Shown piece after piece: positions 1 through 8,597 of a stretch of DNA of 64,000 bases (the stretch's first letter is position 1; the number at the start of each line of letters is the position of its first letter). The position numbers were made by a program, and so were the translations under genes. Source of the stretch: Arenimonas sp049195245 (GTDB lineage: Bacteria > Pseudomonadota > Gammaproteobacteria > Xanthomonadales > Xanthomonadaceae); the NCBI RefSeq assembly GCF_049195245.1, contig NZ_JBMIRR010000027.1, forward strand, positions 744,001 to 808,000, read 5' to 3'. The notes under the pieces are model-generated. The model was not told the origin of the DNA, did no database searches, and saw nothing but the letters and a program-made list of their open reading frames with translations.

Positions 1-131
1 GGCACCTGTTCTGGGACGCCGGGCACGGCTACGAAATCCCCAAGGTCTACGCCAGCGGCTACGCCGTGCTGGTGCTGTCGGTGCTGCTCACCGCGGCCCT
101 GTGGTGGTTCGCGCTGGGAGGTGCGGCATGA
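1..131 (+). CDS. sdhC: Succinate dehydrogenase cytochrome b556 subunit, C-terminal end only
   Basis: This is the last 42 residues of SdhC; the start lies before the window and the reading frame begins at base 3. The visible end reads HLFWDAGHGYEIPKVYASGY, typical of the loop before the last membrane helix, then a hydrophobic helix (residues about 22-40 of the fragment) and GGAA. SdhC and SdhD anchor the enzyme in the inner membrane and bind heme b and ubiquinone. The stop codon overlaps the sdhD start by four bases (ATGA), so the two are translationally coupled. The call rests on this short match plus the following sdhD, sdhA and sdhB genes. Confidence 0.9.
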   Translation, partial: HLFWDAGHGYEIPKVYASGYAVLVLSVLLTAALWWFALGGAA

Positions 132-505
132 GCCTGCGCAACCCGATCGCCCGCGCCAAGGGCCTGGGCTCGGCCAAGGACGGGACCGGCCACTGGTGGT
201 CGCAGCGGCTTACGGCGATTGCGCTGGCCGGGCTCACGCCCTGGTTCGTCGTGTTCGCCGTGAACCTGCTCGGGGCCGACCAGGTCGCGGTCCGCGCCGC
301 CATCGCCCAGCCGCTGACGGCGTCGCTGCTCAGCGCCTTCGTGCTGTCCCTGTTCTGGCATGCCCAGCTCGGCCTGCAGGTCGTGGTCGAGGACTACATC
401 CACGGCGCCTTCGAACTGGTGCTGCAGGTGCTGATCAAGTTCACCTTCGCGCTGGCCGCCATCGCCTCGCTGCTGGCCATCGGCCGGATCGCCTTCACCG
501 CCTGA
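128..505 (+). CDS. sdhD: Succinate dehydrogenase membrane anchor subunit SdhD
   Basis: A 125-residue membrane anchor of complex II. It has three hydrophobic helices (about residues 28-49, 63-83 and 96-118). His78 in the FWHAQLGL segment is the probable heme ligand, and the following acidic VVEDYIH stretch is the conserved region near the quinone site. The ATG at 128 was chosen over an upstream one at 101 because it gives the ATGA overlap with sdhC and the family-typical start MSLRNPIARAKGLGS. It is followed by sdhA after 42 bases, in the usual order sdhCDAB. Confidence 0.93.
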   Translation: MSLRNPIARAKGLGSAKDGTGHWWSQRLTAIALAGLTPWFVVFAVNLLGADQVAVRAAIAQPLTASLLSAFVLSLFWHAQLGLQVVVEDYIHGAFELVLQVLIKFTFALAAIASLLAIGRIAFTA

Positions 506-547
506 TGCGCGCGCCCGCCCGCATCGCCGACAACTCCTGAGAACGCC

Positions 548-2338
548 ATGACGTCCGCCTACAAGATCCACGAGCACACCTACGACATGGTCGTCGTCGG
601 CGCCGGTGGTGCCGGTCTCCGCGCCACCTTCGGCCTGGCCCAGAAGGGCCTCAAGACCGCCTGCATCAGCAAGGTGTTCCCGACCCGCTCGCACACGGTG
701 GCCGCGCAGGGCGGCATTTCGGCCGCGCTGGGCAACATGGGCGAGGACGACTGGCGCTTCCACTTCTACGACACCATCAAGGGCTCGGACTGGCTGGGCG
801 ACCAGGACGCGATCGAATACATGTGCCGCGAGGCAATCCCGGCCATCATCGAGCTCGAGCACCAGGGCGTGCCGTTCTCGCGCACCGAAGATGGCCGCAT
901 CTACCAGCGCCCCTTCGGCGGCATGACCACGCATTACGGCAAGGGAACCGCGCAGCGCACCTGCGCGGCGGCCGACCGCACCGGCCACGCCATCCTGCAC
1001 ACGCTCTACCAGCAATCCCTGGCGCACCAGGCCGAGTTCTTCATCGAGTACTTCGCGCTCGACCTGATCATGGACGCCGAAGGTGCCTGCCGCGGCGTGC
1101 TGGCGCTGGACATGGCCTCGGGCGAGCTGCACCTGTTCCGCGCCCAGGGCACGGTGCTGGCCACCGGCGGCTACGGCCGCGCCTACTTCAGCGCCACCTC
1201 GGCCCACACCTGCACCGGCGACGGCGGTGGCATGGCGCTGCGCGCCGGCCTGCCGCTGCAGGACATGGAGTTCGTGCAGTTCCATCCCACCGGCGTGTAC
1301 GGCGCCGGCTGCCTGATCACCGAAGGCGTGCGCGGCGAAGGCGGCATCCTGCGCAACTCGGCCGGCGAACGCTTCATGGAGCGCTACGCGCCCAATGCCA
1401 AGGACCTGGCCTCGCGCGACGTGGTGTCGCGCTCGATGACCATCGAGATCCGCGAAGGCCGCGGCGTGGGCCCGAAGAAGGACCACATCCACCTCGACCT
1501 GACCCACCTCAACCCGGCCGACATCCACGAGAAGCTGCCGGGCATCGCCGAGACCGCGAAGATCTTCGCCGGCGTGGACGTCACCAAGCAGCCCATCCCC
1601 GTGCTGCCGACCGTGCACTACAACATGGGCGGCCTGCAGACCAATTACCACGGCGAAGTCGTCACGCTGAAGAACGGCAACCCCGACACCGTGGTGCCCG
1701 GCCTGTACGCGATCGGCGAAGCAGCCTGCGTGTCCGTGCACGGCGCCAACCGCCTGGGCTCGAACTCGCTGCTCGACCTGGTGGTGTTCGGCCGCGCGGT
1801 GGCCAACCGCTGCGCCGAGACCATCAAGCCTGGCGCGATGCATCCGACCCTGTCGCCGTCGGCCTGCGACGCCTCTCTGGCCAACCTGGACAAGATCCGC
1901 CACGCCAGCGGCGGCACGCCCACCGCCGTGATCCGCGACAACATGCAGCAGACCATGCAGGCCGACGCCGCGGTGTTCCGCACCGGCGAGACGCTGAAGG
2001 AAGGCGTGCGCAAGATCCTGGACGTGCATGCGTCCTTCGCCGACCTCAAGGTGACCGACCGCTCCCTGGTCTGGAACTCGGACCTGGTGGAAAGCCTGGA
2101 GCTGCAGAACCTGCTGGGCCAGGCCGTGGCCACCATGGTGTCGGCCGAGAACCGCAAGGAATCGCGCGGTGCGCATGCCCGCGAGGACTTCCAGGACCGC
2201 GACGACGTCAACTGGCACAAGCACACCCTGTGCTGGGTGGACGAGGCGGGCAAGACCACGCTCGATTACCGCCCGGTGCACATGTACACCCTGAGCAAGG
2301 ACGTGGACGTGGTGCCGCCCAAGGCCCGCACCTACTGA
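548..2338 (+). CDS. sdhA: Succinate dehydrogenase flavoprotein subunit
   Basis: Oxidises succinate to fumarate in the TCA cycle and passes electrons to SdhB. The 596 residues match the family length. The FAD-binding Rossmann motif GAGGAG is at residues 18-23. His49 in the SHTVAAQGG motif is the residue to which FAD is covalently attached. The substrate and capping region HPTGVYGAGCLITEGVRGEGG lies near residue 245, and the conserved VHGANRLGSNSLLDL segment near 400. FAD attachment is probably helped by SdhE, encoded about 1.3 kb downstream. No odd residues were seen. Confidence 0.97.
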   Translation: MTSAYKIHEHTYDMVVVGAGGAGLRATFGLAQKGLKTACISKVFPTRSHTVAAQGGISAALGNMGEDDWRFHFYDTIKGSDWLGDQDAIEYMCREAIPAIIELEHQGVPFSRTEDGRIYQRPFGGMTTHYGKGTAQRTCAAADRTGHAILHTLYQQSLAHQAEFFIEYFALDLIMDAEGACRGVLALDMASGELHLFRAQGTVLATGGYGRAYFSATSAHTCTGDGGGMALRAGLPLQDMEFVQFHPTGVYGAGCLITEGVRGEGGILRNSAGERFMERYAPNAKDLASRDVVSRSMTIEIREGRGVGPKKDHIHLDLTHLNPADIHEKLPGIAETAKIFAGVDVTKQPIPVLPTVHYNMGGLQTNYHGEVVTLKNGNPDTVVPGLYAIGEAACVSVHGANRLGSNSLLDLVVFGRAVANRCAETIKPGAMHPTLSPSACDASLANLDKIRHASGGTPTAVIRDNMQQTMQADAAVFRTGETLKEGVRKILDVHASFADLKVTDRSLVWNSDLVESLELQNLLGQAVATMVSAENRKESRGAHAREDFQDRDDVNWHKHTLCWVDEAGKTTLDYRPVHMYTLSKDVDVVPPKARTY

Positions 2339-2408
2339 GTCTCCCCTGATCCCGCCGCCGGGCCCAGGGCCCTACGGCACCCCATGCAGCAGCGCAGGAA
2401 TCGAACAA

Positions 2409-3191
2409 ATGGCTGAGTTCTCCCTCCCGAAGAATTCCAAGGTCACCCAGGGCAAGCACTTTCCCGCCGCCGGCGCGAAGAACGTGCGCACCTTCAAGGT
2501 CTACCGCTGGAACCCGGACGACACCGCCAACCCGCGCACCGACACCTACGACGTGGACATGGACGCGTGCGGCCCGATGGTCCTGGACGCGCTGATCAAG
2601 ATCAAGAACGAGATCGACCCCACGCTGACCTTCCGGCGCAGTTGCCGCGAGGGCATCTGCGGCTCGTGCGCGATGAACATCGACGGCACCAACACCCTGG
2701 CCTGCACCAAGGCCATCGACGAGTGCGGCAAGAAGGAAGTGCCGATCTATCCGCTGCCGCACATGCCGGTCATCAAGGACCTGGTGCCGGACCTGAGCCA
2801 CTTCTACGCCCAGTACGCCTCCATCAAGCCCTGGCTGCGCACGCAGAGCCCGGCCCCGGCCAAGGAGCGCCTGCAGTCCAAGGAAGACCGCGCCAAGCTC
2901 GACGGGCTGTACGAATGCATCCTGTGCGCGTGCTGCTCGACCAGCTGCCCCAGCTACTGGTGGAACGGCGACCGCTACCTGGGTCCGGCCGTGCTGCTGC
3001 AGGCCTACCGCTGGATCATCGACTCGCGCGACGAGGACACCGGGGCGCGCCTGGACGACCTCGAGGATCCGTTCAAGCTCTACCGCTGCCACACCATCAT
3101 GAATTGCGCGCGCACCTGTCCCAAGGGCCTGAACCCGGCCAAGGCGATCGGCGAGATCAAGAAGCTGATGCTGCAGCGCCGCGGCGCCTGA
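2409..3191 (+). CDS. sdhB: Succinate dehydrogenase iron-sulfur subunit
   Basis: Electron-transfer subunit of complex II, 260 residues. Cys79, Cys84, Cys87 and Cys99 (CREGICGSC...C) form the plant-type [2Fe-2S] site. Cys170, 173, 176 and 180 (CILCACCSTSC) together with Cys227, 233 and 237 (CHTIMNCARTC) hold the [4Fe-4S] and [3Fe-4S] clusters. It follows sdhA after a 70-base gap that contains no gene; AGGAA lies ten bases before the ATG. The N-terminal extension of about 25 residues before the ferredoxin fold is a little long but common in this order. Confidence 0.97.
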   Translation: MAEFSLPKNSKVTQGKHFPAAGAKNVRTFKVYRWNPDDTANPRTDTYDVDMDACGPMVLDALIKIKNEIDPTLTFRRSCREGICGSCAMNIDGTNTLACTKAIDECGKKEVPIYPLPHMPVIKDLVPDLSHFYAQYASIKPWLRTQSPAPAKERLQSKEDRAKLDGLYECILCACCSTSCPSYWWNGDRYLGPAVLLQAYRWIIDSRDEDTGARLDDLEDPFKLYRCHTIMNCARTCPKGLNPAKAIGEIKKLMLQRRGA

Positions 3192-3199
3192 GGCCGGCC

Positions 3200-3619
3200 A
3201 TGACCCCGTCGCAATCCCTGCTGCTTCCCCTGCTGGCGATGGTGGGCCTGACCCTGGCGGTCTGGCTGCGCCTGTACGCGGTGCGCATACCGGAGATGCG
3301 CCGCCTGCGCATCGCGCCCCAGCGCCTGGCCGGCTCGGCCGACAAGCACCTGCTCAAGGACACGCGCGCCAGCGACAACTTCATCAACCTGTTCGAAGTG
3401 CCGGTGCTGTTCTACGTGCTGGTGCTGGCCACGGTGCAGCTGGGCCTGGCCGATGCCGGCTTCATCGCGCTGGCCTGGACCTTCGTGGTGCTGCGGGCGC
3501 TGCACAGCCTCATCCAGTGCAGCTACAACCGGGTGATGCACCGCTTCACCGTCTACTCGCTGGCCACGCTGGTGCTGTTCGTGTTCGCCGGCCGTTTGGC
3601 CTGGAAGCTGGCCGGGTGA
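3200..3619 (+). CDS. MAPEG family membrane protein
   Basis: A 139-residue protein with four predicted membrane helices (about residues 5-25, 66-85, 87-106 and 116-135). The segment RASDNFINLFEVPVLFY (about 56-72) is the signature of the MAPEG family (membrane-associated proteins in eicosanoid and glutathione metabolism). Bacterial members are mostly of unknown function; a glutathione-linked activity is inferred only from the family. It starts nine bases after the sdhB stop and overlaps the sdhE start by four bases, so it is probably in the sdh operon. Its presence between sdhB and sdhE does not by itself show a role in respiration. Confidence 0.85.
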   Translation: MTPSQSLLLPLLAMVGLTLAVWLRLYAVRIPEMRRLRIAPQRLAGSADKHLLKDTRASDNFINLFEVPVLFYVLVLATVQLGLADAGFIALAWTFVVLRALHSLIQCSYNRVMHRFTVYSLATLVLFVFAGRLAWKLAG

Positions 3620-3864
3620 GCGAGGACGCGGAACTTCGCCGGCTGCGCTGGCGTTGCCGGCGCGGCATGCGGGAACTCGACCAGCTGATGCTGCGCTATC
3701 TCGACGGCCGCTGGCCGCAGGCCTCCGAGGCCGAACGTGCCGATTTCCTACGGCTGCTGGACACCGAGGACGATAAGCTCTGGCGCTGGTTCATGGGCCG
3801 CGAACGGCCAGGGGACGACCTGCTTGCGCACCTCGTGCAGCGCATCATCGACTTGCCGCATTGA
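3616..3864 (+). CDS. sdhE: FAD assembly factor SdhE
   Basis: An 82-residue member of the SdhE/YgfY (Sdh5) family, which promotes covalent flavinylation of SdhA. The defining motif RGMRELD lies at residues 16-22 (R-R-G-M-R-E-L-D), with the conserved helical pattern and the WRWFMGRE segment around residue 65. The start is GTG at 3616, overlapping the preceding stop (GTGA); no other start gives the conserved N-terminus. Its position after sdhCDAB and before a YgfX-like gene is the usual gammaproteobacterial arrangement. Confidence 0.93.
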   Translation: MSEDAELRRLRWRCRRGMRELDQLMLRYLDGRWPQASEAERADFLRLLDTEDDKLWRWFMGRERPGDDLLAHLVQRIIDLPH

Positions 3865-3883
3865 CTGGCGGCCGTCGCGCCTG

Positions 3884-4282
3884 GTGGTGGCTGCCATGTG
3901 GCTGATGGCCGCGCTCGCGCCCGCGTCGCTGTTGTCCAGCGCCTTGCCGCTGGCCGTCAGTGTGCCTTTGTCCGGCCTGGCCACGGCCTGGGCGGTGCGG
4001 CTGGCGTGGCGCGAAGGCCGACGGGCGCCGCGCGTGTTCGAATGGGCCGGCGGTGACGCCCCGGCAAAGGTCGGGCAGGGCGCCTCGGCGCAGGCCTGGG
4101 ACCAGGTCCGGGTGCACCTGCGTGGGCCGCTGGCCAGCGCCTCCGGGCGGGGCAGCGACGGCCGTCGCCTGCACCTGGTCTGGTGGCCCGATACCCTGTC
4201 GCCCGCCGCGCGTCGCCAGCTGCGGCTGGCGGTTCAAGTCAGCCGGCGTTCCGGCAAACCGCTGCGGCAACTGGCAGCATAG
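3884..4282 (+). CDS. YgfX-like membrane protein (CptA family)
   Basis: A short protein of about 132 residues whose reading frame begins inside the end of sdhE. It has a hydrophobic N-terminal stretch (two close helices within the first 40 residues), then a soluble part ending in LHLVWWPDTLSPAARRQLRLAV, which resembles the C-terminal region of YgfX (called CptA in E. coli). YgfX genes typically follow sdhE. The start is uncertain: in frame are ATT at 3860 (overlapping the sdhE stop), CTG 3881, GTG 3884, GTG 3887 and ATG 3896; I chose GTG 3884. A toxin role reported for the E. coli protein is not something the sequence can show. Confidence 0.65.
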   Translation: MVAAMWLMAALAPASLLSSALPLAVSVPLSGLATAWAVRLAWREGRRAPRVFEWAGGDAPAKVGQGASAQAWDQVRVHLRGPLASASGRGSDGRRLHLVWWPDTLSPAARRQLRLAVQVSRRSGKPLRQLAA

Positions 4283-4288
4283 GACCCC

Positions 4289-5533
4289 ATGTTCCAGCCC
4301 CTCCCGTTTTCCATCGGTCTGCGCTACCTGCGCGCCAAGCGGCGCAACGGTTTCATCTCCTTCATTTCGATGGCGTCCATCCTGGGCATCATCATCGGTG
4401 TCATCGCCCTGATCACCACCATCGCGGTGATGAGCGGCTTCCAGCAGGAGCTGCGCGACCGCATCCTGGGCATGGTGGCGCATGCCACGGTGGCCGGCGT
4501 GGATGGCCCGCTGCAGGGCTGGCCCAAGGCCGTGGCGGTCGCCGAGGACGATCCACGCGTGCTCGGCGCCGCGCCCTACACCGAAACCGAGGCCCTGCTG
4601 CAGGGCCGCACGCGGCGAGGCGCGATCGTGCGCGGCATCGATCCCGGACTGGAGCCCAAGGTCTCGGAAATCACCACCATGATGCGCCAGGGCGCGGTCA
4701 CCGACCTCAAGGCCGGCGAATTCAACATCATCCTGGGCAAGGAGCTGGCACAGCTGCTGGGCGTCGGTCCGGGCGATTCGGTGAACGTGTTCGTATCCGA
4801 GGCCACCGTGACACCGCTGGGGGCGCTGCCGCGCGCCAAGCGTTTCAAGGTCGTCGGCGTGTTCGAGGCCGGCGCGCAGGAGTACGACCTGGGCCTTGCC
4901 CTGGTGCACCTGCAGGACGCGCAGCGACTCAGCCGCATGGGCAGCGGCGTCACCGGCGTGCGGCTCAAGCTGGTCGACCTCTGGGACGCGGCGCCGGTGG
5001 CGCTGGACCTGTCCCGCCAGCTCGACGGCTTCTACCGCGTCCGCGACTGGAGCCGCGACAACGCCAACTTCTTCCGCGCGCTGAAGATGGAAAAGACCGT
5101 CATGTTCATCCTGCTGTCGCTGGTGATCGCGATCGCGGCCTTCAACCTGGTGTCCTCGCTGGTGATGCTGGTGCAGGACAAGCAGTCCGACATCGCCATC
5201 CTGCGCACCCTGGGCATGTCGCCCGGTGCGGTCATGAAGGTCTTCATCGTCCAGGGCCTGGTGATCGGCATCGTCGGCATCGGCATCGGCGTGGTCGGCG
5301 GCGTGCTGCTGGCCAGCAACCTGTCGCACGTGGTGGCCTTCGTGGAAAACCTGATCGGGGCCGAACTGATGCCGTCGGACGTCTACTACATCAGCGGCGT
5401 GCCGACCCTGGTGCAGTTCGACGACGTGGCCATGGTGGCCGCGGTTGCCTTCGTGCTGTGCCTGCTGGCCACCCTCTATCCTGCGTGGCGCGCTTCGCGC
5501 ACCGACCCGGCCACGGCCCTGCGCTATGAATAA
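4289..5533 (+). CDS. lolC: Lipoprotein-releasing ABC transporter permease LolC/LolE
   Basis: Inner-membrane permease that extracts outer-membrane lipoproteins and hands them to LolA. The 414 residues have one N-terminal membrane helix (about 25-48), a large periplasmic domain (about 50-265, MacB-like), and three C-terminal helices (about 270-293, 320-342 and 375-397), the standard FtsX-type layout. The opening LPFSIGLRYLRAKRRNGFISF is typical. Only one permease gene precedes lolD here, so the transporter may be a homodimer (LolF type) or use a partner encoded elsewhere. It starts six bases after the YgfX-like gene and overlaps lolD by eight bases. Confidence 0.94.
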   Translation: MFQPLPFSIGLRYLRAKRRNGFISFISMASILGIIIGVIALITTIAVMSGFQQELRDRILGMVAHATVAGVDGPLQGWPKAVAVAEDDPRVLGAAPYTETEALLQGRTRRGAIVRGIDPGLEPKVSEITTMMRQGAVTDLKAGEFNIILGKELAQLLGVGPGDSVNVFVSEATVTPLGALPRAKRFKVVGVFEAGAQEYDLGLALVHLQDAQRLSRMGSGVTGVRLKLVDLWDAAPVALDLSRQLDGFYRVRDWSRDNANFFRALKMEKTVMFILLSLVIAIAAFNLVSSLVMLVQDKQSDIAILRTLGMSPGAVMKVFIVQGLVIGIVGIGIGVVGGVLLASNLSHVVAFVENLIGAELMPSDVYYISGVPTLVQFDDVAMVAAVAFVLCLLATLYPAWRASRTDPATALRYE

Positions 5534-6224
5534 GTCCTCCGACCTGGTGATCCGCTGCGAAGGCCTGGGCAAGACCTACGAGGAAGGGGACCTGCGCACG
5601 CCGGTGTTCGACCAGCTCGAGCTGTCGGTGCGCAGCGCCGAGACGGTGGCCATCGTCGGCGCCTCGGGCGCGGGCAAGAGCACGCTGCTGCACCTGCTGG
5701 GTGGCCTGGACCGCGCCACGGCCGGCGAGGTGCACGTGGCCGGCCAGCGCATGTCCGCGCTGGGCGAGAAGGCGCGGGGCGAACTGCGTAACCGCGCGCT
5801 CGGCTTCGTCTACCAGTTCCACCACCTGCTGCCCGAATTCACCGCGCTGGAAAACGTGATGATGCCGCTGCTGATCCGCGGCGTTGCGGTAGCGGCGGCG
5901 CGGGCACCGGCCCAGGCCTTGCTCGAGCGCGTCGGCCTGGGGCATCGCCTCGGCCACAAGCCCGGCGAACTGTCGGGCGGTGAACGCCAGCGCGCGGCGG
6001 TGGCGCGTGCCCTGGTCACGCGGCCCGCCTGCGTGCTCGGCGATGAGCCCACCGGCAACCTGGACGAGAAAACCGCCGCCGGCGTGTTCGACCTGCTGCT
6101 GGAACTCAACCGCGAGCAGGGCACCGCCCTGGTCATGGTCACCCACGACCGGCGCCTGGCGCGCCGGCTGGATCGGACCCTGGAACTGACCCAGGGAAAG
6201 CTGCGACCTCTCCCCGAGGGATAG
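5526..6224 (+). CDS. lolD: Lipoprotein-releasing ABC transporter ATPase LolD
   Basis: ATPase partner of the LolC permease, 232 residues. Walker A GASGAGKS is at residues 45-52, the ABC signature LSGGE at 149-153, Walker B with LGDEPTGNLD at 171-180 and the switch histidine at 207 (THD). The ATG at 5526 overlaps the lolC stop by eight bases, indicating coupled translation. An upstream in-frame ATG at 5445 lies deep in lolC and is not needed. Length and motifs match the LolD/MacB-type ATPases. Confidence 0.95.
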   Translation: MNKSSDLVIRCEGLGKTYEEGDLRTPVFDQLELSVRSAETVAIVGASGAGKSTLLHLLGGLDRATAGEVHVAGQRMSALGEKARGELRNRALGFVYQFHHLLPEFTALENVMMPLLIRGVAVAAARAPAQALLERVGLGHRLGHKPGELSGGERQRAAVARALVTRPACVLGDEPTGNLDEKTAAGVFDLLLELNREQGTALVMVTHDRRLARRLDRTLELTQGKLRPLPEG

Positions 6225-6272
6225 GTCCTGCGGTCCGCGCCGCCACTCGCGCCGGCGCCGTTCGGTCTGGCG

Positions 6273-8594
6273 GTGGCCTCGGCGCTGCTGCTGGGCGTGC
6301 TGTGCGTGCAGCGGTTTCCGGCGCTGCCGCCCCTCGCGCTGGCGATCGCCATGCTCATCACCGGTACTGTCCTGTGGGCGCGGGGCGGTGCGCTGCGCCC
6401 CGTCGGAGCCTTCGTGCTCGGACTGGGCCTGGCCGGCCTGCACGGTGCTTCCTCGCTGGCGCTGCGCCTGCCCGAGTCGCTGGCCGGTCGTGAACTGCAG
6501 ATCGAGGGTCAGGTGCTCGGCCTTCCCCTGCGGGCCCCCGATTCCACTCGCTTCGAATTCCGCGTGACCGCCGGCGAAGGCGAGGCCAGGGTCCTGATGG
6601 GCCGCAAACTGCGGCTGGGCTGGTACACGCAGCCACCGGTCCCTGCGCCCCAGGTCGAGCCCGGAAGCACCTGGCGCTTCCGGGTGAAACTTCGGCCACC
6701 GCGCGGGCTGGTCAATCCCGGCGGCTTCGACTTCGAAAGGCGTGCACTGGAACAGCGTCTGGCCGCGACCGGGCAGGTGCTCGATCCCCCCGACCATGCG
6801 GCGCATTCGGCATCGGCGGGACTGGACGCCTTGCGCGGCCGACTGTCGGCGAAGATCCACGCGGCACTGGCGCCGGACCGTGCGCGCTTCGTCGCGGCGC
6901 TGGCCCTGGGCGACACCCGAAGCCTCTCGGATCACGACTGGACCGTGCTGCGCGCCAACGGGCTGACCCACCTGATCGCGATCTCGGGATTCCACGTGGG
7001 CCTGGTGGCCGGCTTCGGGGCGCTGCTCGCGCAGCTGGCCTATCGCCTGCTGCCGTCCCTGGGCCGCCGCTGGCCGCGGCCGCAAGGCTGCGCCGCCGCG
7101 GCCCTGATGCTTGCGGCGGCCTACACCGCACTGGCGGGCTTTGCGCTGCCCACGGTGCGCACGCTGCTCATGATCGCGGCCATCGCGATCGCGCGACTCG
7201 CGCGTCGCCCGCAGGGTCTGTCCGAAAGCCTGGCCTTTGCCCTGCTGGGCGTCCTGCTGATCGATCCGCTGGCCGTGCTGGCACCCGGCTTCTGGCTCAG
7301 CTTCCTCGGCGTGGCATGGCTGGTCTGGTGCCTGCCGCCGGATCCCCGTGCCGGCGTGATGCGTCCGTTCCTGCACGCGCAGGGCGTGGCGATGATCGGC
7401 CTGCTGCCGCTGACGGTGTGGTTCTTCAGCCAGGCGTCGCTGCCGGGACCGCTGGTCAATCTGGTGGGCATTCCGTGGATCAGCCTGGTGGTGGTGCCGC
7501 TGTGCCTGCTTGGCATCGCGGTGTCGCCACTGTCCGATGCCGGGGCCTCGCTGTTGTGGCAAGGCGCGGGGGAAACCATGCAGTGGCTTTGGTGGCTGCT
7601 GGAGGAAGTGGCTGCCTGGCCGGCGGCCCTGGTCTGGCTGCCCGAGCCATCCCTGTGGGCCGTCGTGCTGGCCTTGGCGGGCGCGTTCTGGCTGCTGCTT
7701 CCGCGCGGCGTGCCGGGAAAAGCGCTGGCCCTGCTGCTTTGGCTGCCGCTGCTGTATCCACGTCCCGACGTGCCCGCCGAGGGCGACGTGGACCTGCTGA
7801 TGCTGGACGTGGGGCAGGGCCTGTCGCTGCTGGTGCAGACGCGCCACCACTCGCTGCTCTATGACGCCGGCCCGGCCATCCCGCGCGGGCTGGACCTGGG
7901 CGAGGCCGTGGTGGTGCCGGCGCTGCGGGCGCGTGGCTTGTCTCGACTGGACCGGCTGCTGCTGAGCCACGGCGACAACGACCATGCCGGCGGCGCCGAT
8001 GCCGTCGCTGCCGCCTTCGCGCCGGACCAGGTGCTCGCGGCTCCGGGCTGGGCACGACCCGGCATGCGCGCCTGCGAGGCGGGCCAGCAGTGGCAGTGGG
8101 ATGGCGTGCACTTCACCGTGCTGCATCCTCCGCGTTACTTTCCCTACCAGCGCAACGACAGTTCGTGCGTGCTGCGCATCGATGCCGGGGGCGGCAGCGT
8201 GCTGCTGGCGGGTGACATCGGGCGCCACGTCGAGGCCAGGCTGGCGCGACTCCCGGCATCTCAGGTGCGCGCCGACGTGCTGCTGGTGCCCCACCACGGC
8301 AGCGACACCTCCTCGAGCCTGGGTTTCCTGGCGGCGGTGCGGCCCTCGCTGGGCCTGCTGGCGGTCGGGCACGACAACCGCTTCGGCCTGCCCAAGGCGC
8401 GCGTGCTCGATCGCTACGCGCGCTACGGCGTGTCCCTGCACGACAGCGCGGGCAGCGGGGCGATCTCGGTGCGGCTGTCGGCGGCGGGCAGGCCGCGGGT
8501 GCAGGGCCTGCGCCAGGCGCAGCCGCGCTACTGGCGCCATGCCGGGGAAGGCGGCTCAGGCTATGCTATCGCCGGACCTGAACCCGATAGGTGA
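6273..8594 (+). CDS. comEC: DNA internalization competence protein ComEC/Rec2
   Basis: Polytopic inner-membrane channel for single-stranded DNA uptake during transformation, about 773 residues. The N-terminal part (about 1-200) carries two membrane helices and a soluble DUF4131 domain. Residues about 205-495 form the multi-helix Competence domain. The C-terminal part from about 505 is a metallo-beta-lactamase-like domain with DVGQG and, near residue 566, HGDNDHAGG. The first NTG start other than CTG after the lolD stop is GTG 6273; the true start may be a little upstream. The neighbours exbB to kdsB are the usual ones for this gene in gammaproteobacteria. Natural competence itself is not shown. 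Confidence 0.93.
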   Translation: MASALLLGVLCVQRFPALPPLALAIAMLITGTVLWARGGALRPVGAFVLGLGLAGLHGASSLALRLPESLAGRELQIEGQVLGLPLRAPDSTRFEFRVTAGEGEARVLMGRKLRLGWYTQPPVPAPQVEPGSTWRFRVKLRPPRGLVNPGGFDFERRALEQRLAATGQVLDPPDHAAHSASAGLDALRGRLSAKIHAALAPDRARFVAALALGDTRSLSDHDWTVLRANGLTHLIAISGFHVGLVAGFGALLAQLAYRLLPSLGRRWPRPQGCAAAALMLAAAYTALAGFALPTVRTLLMIAAIAIARLARRPQGLSESLAFALLGVLLIDPLAVLAPGFWLSFLGVAWLVWCLPPDPRAGVMRPFLHAQGVAMIGLLPLTVWFFSQASLPGPLVNLVGIPWISLVVVPLCLLGIAVSPLSDAGASLLWQGAGETMQWLWWLLEEVAAWPAALVWLPEPSLWAVVLALAGAFWLLLPRGVPGKALALLLWLPLLYPRPDVPAEGDVDLLMLDVGQGLSLLVQTRHHSLLYDAGPAIPRGLDLGEAVVVPALRARGLSRLDRLLLSHGDNDHAGGADAVAAAFAPDQVLAAPGWARPGMRACEAGQQWQWDGVHFTVLHPPRYFPYQRNDSSCVLRIDAGGGSVLLAGDIGRHVEARLARLPASQVRADVLLVPHHGSDTSSSLGFLAAVRPSLGLLAVGHDNRFGLPKARVLDRYARYGVSLHDSAGSGAISVRLSAAGRPRVQGLRQAQPRYWRHAGEGGSGYAIAGPEPDR

Positions 8595-8597
8595 GGC

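Noticed and set aside
59..2281. A 740-residue open frame on the minus strand opposite sdhD-sdhA
   Set aside because: It is a mirror frame of very GC-rich coding DNA; sdhA on the plus strand has full conserved motifs, while the minus frame is a His/Ala/Gly-rich protein without domains.
5391..8540. A 1049-residue minus-strand frame opposite lolD and comEC
   Set aside because: Composition is typical of an antisense shadow and the plus-strand genes explain the region.
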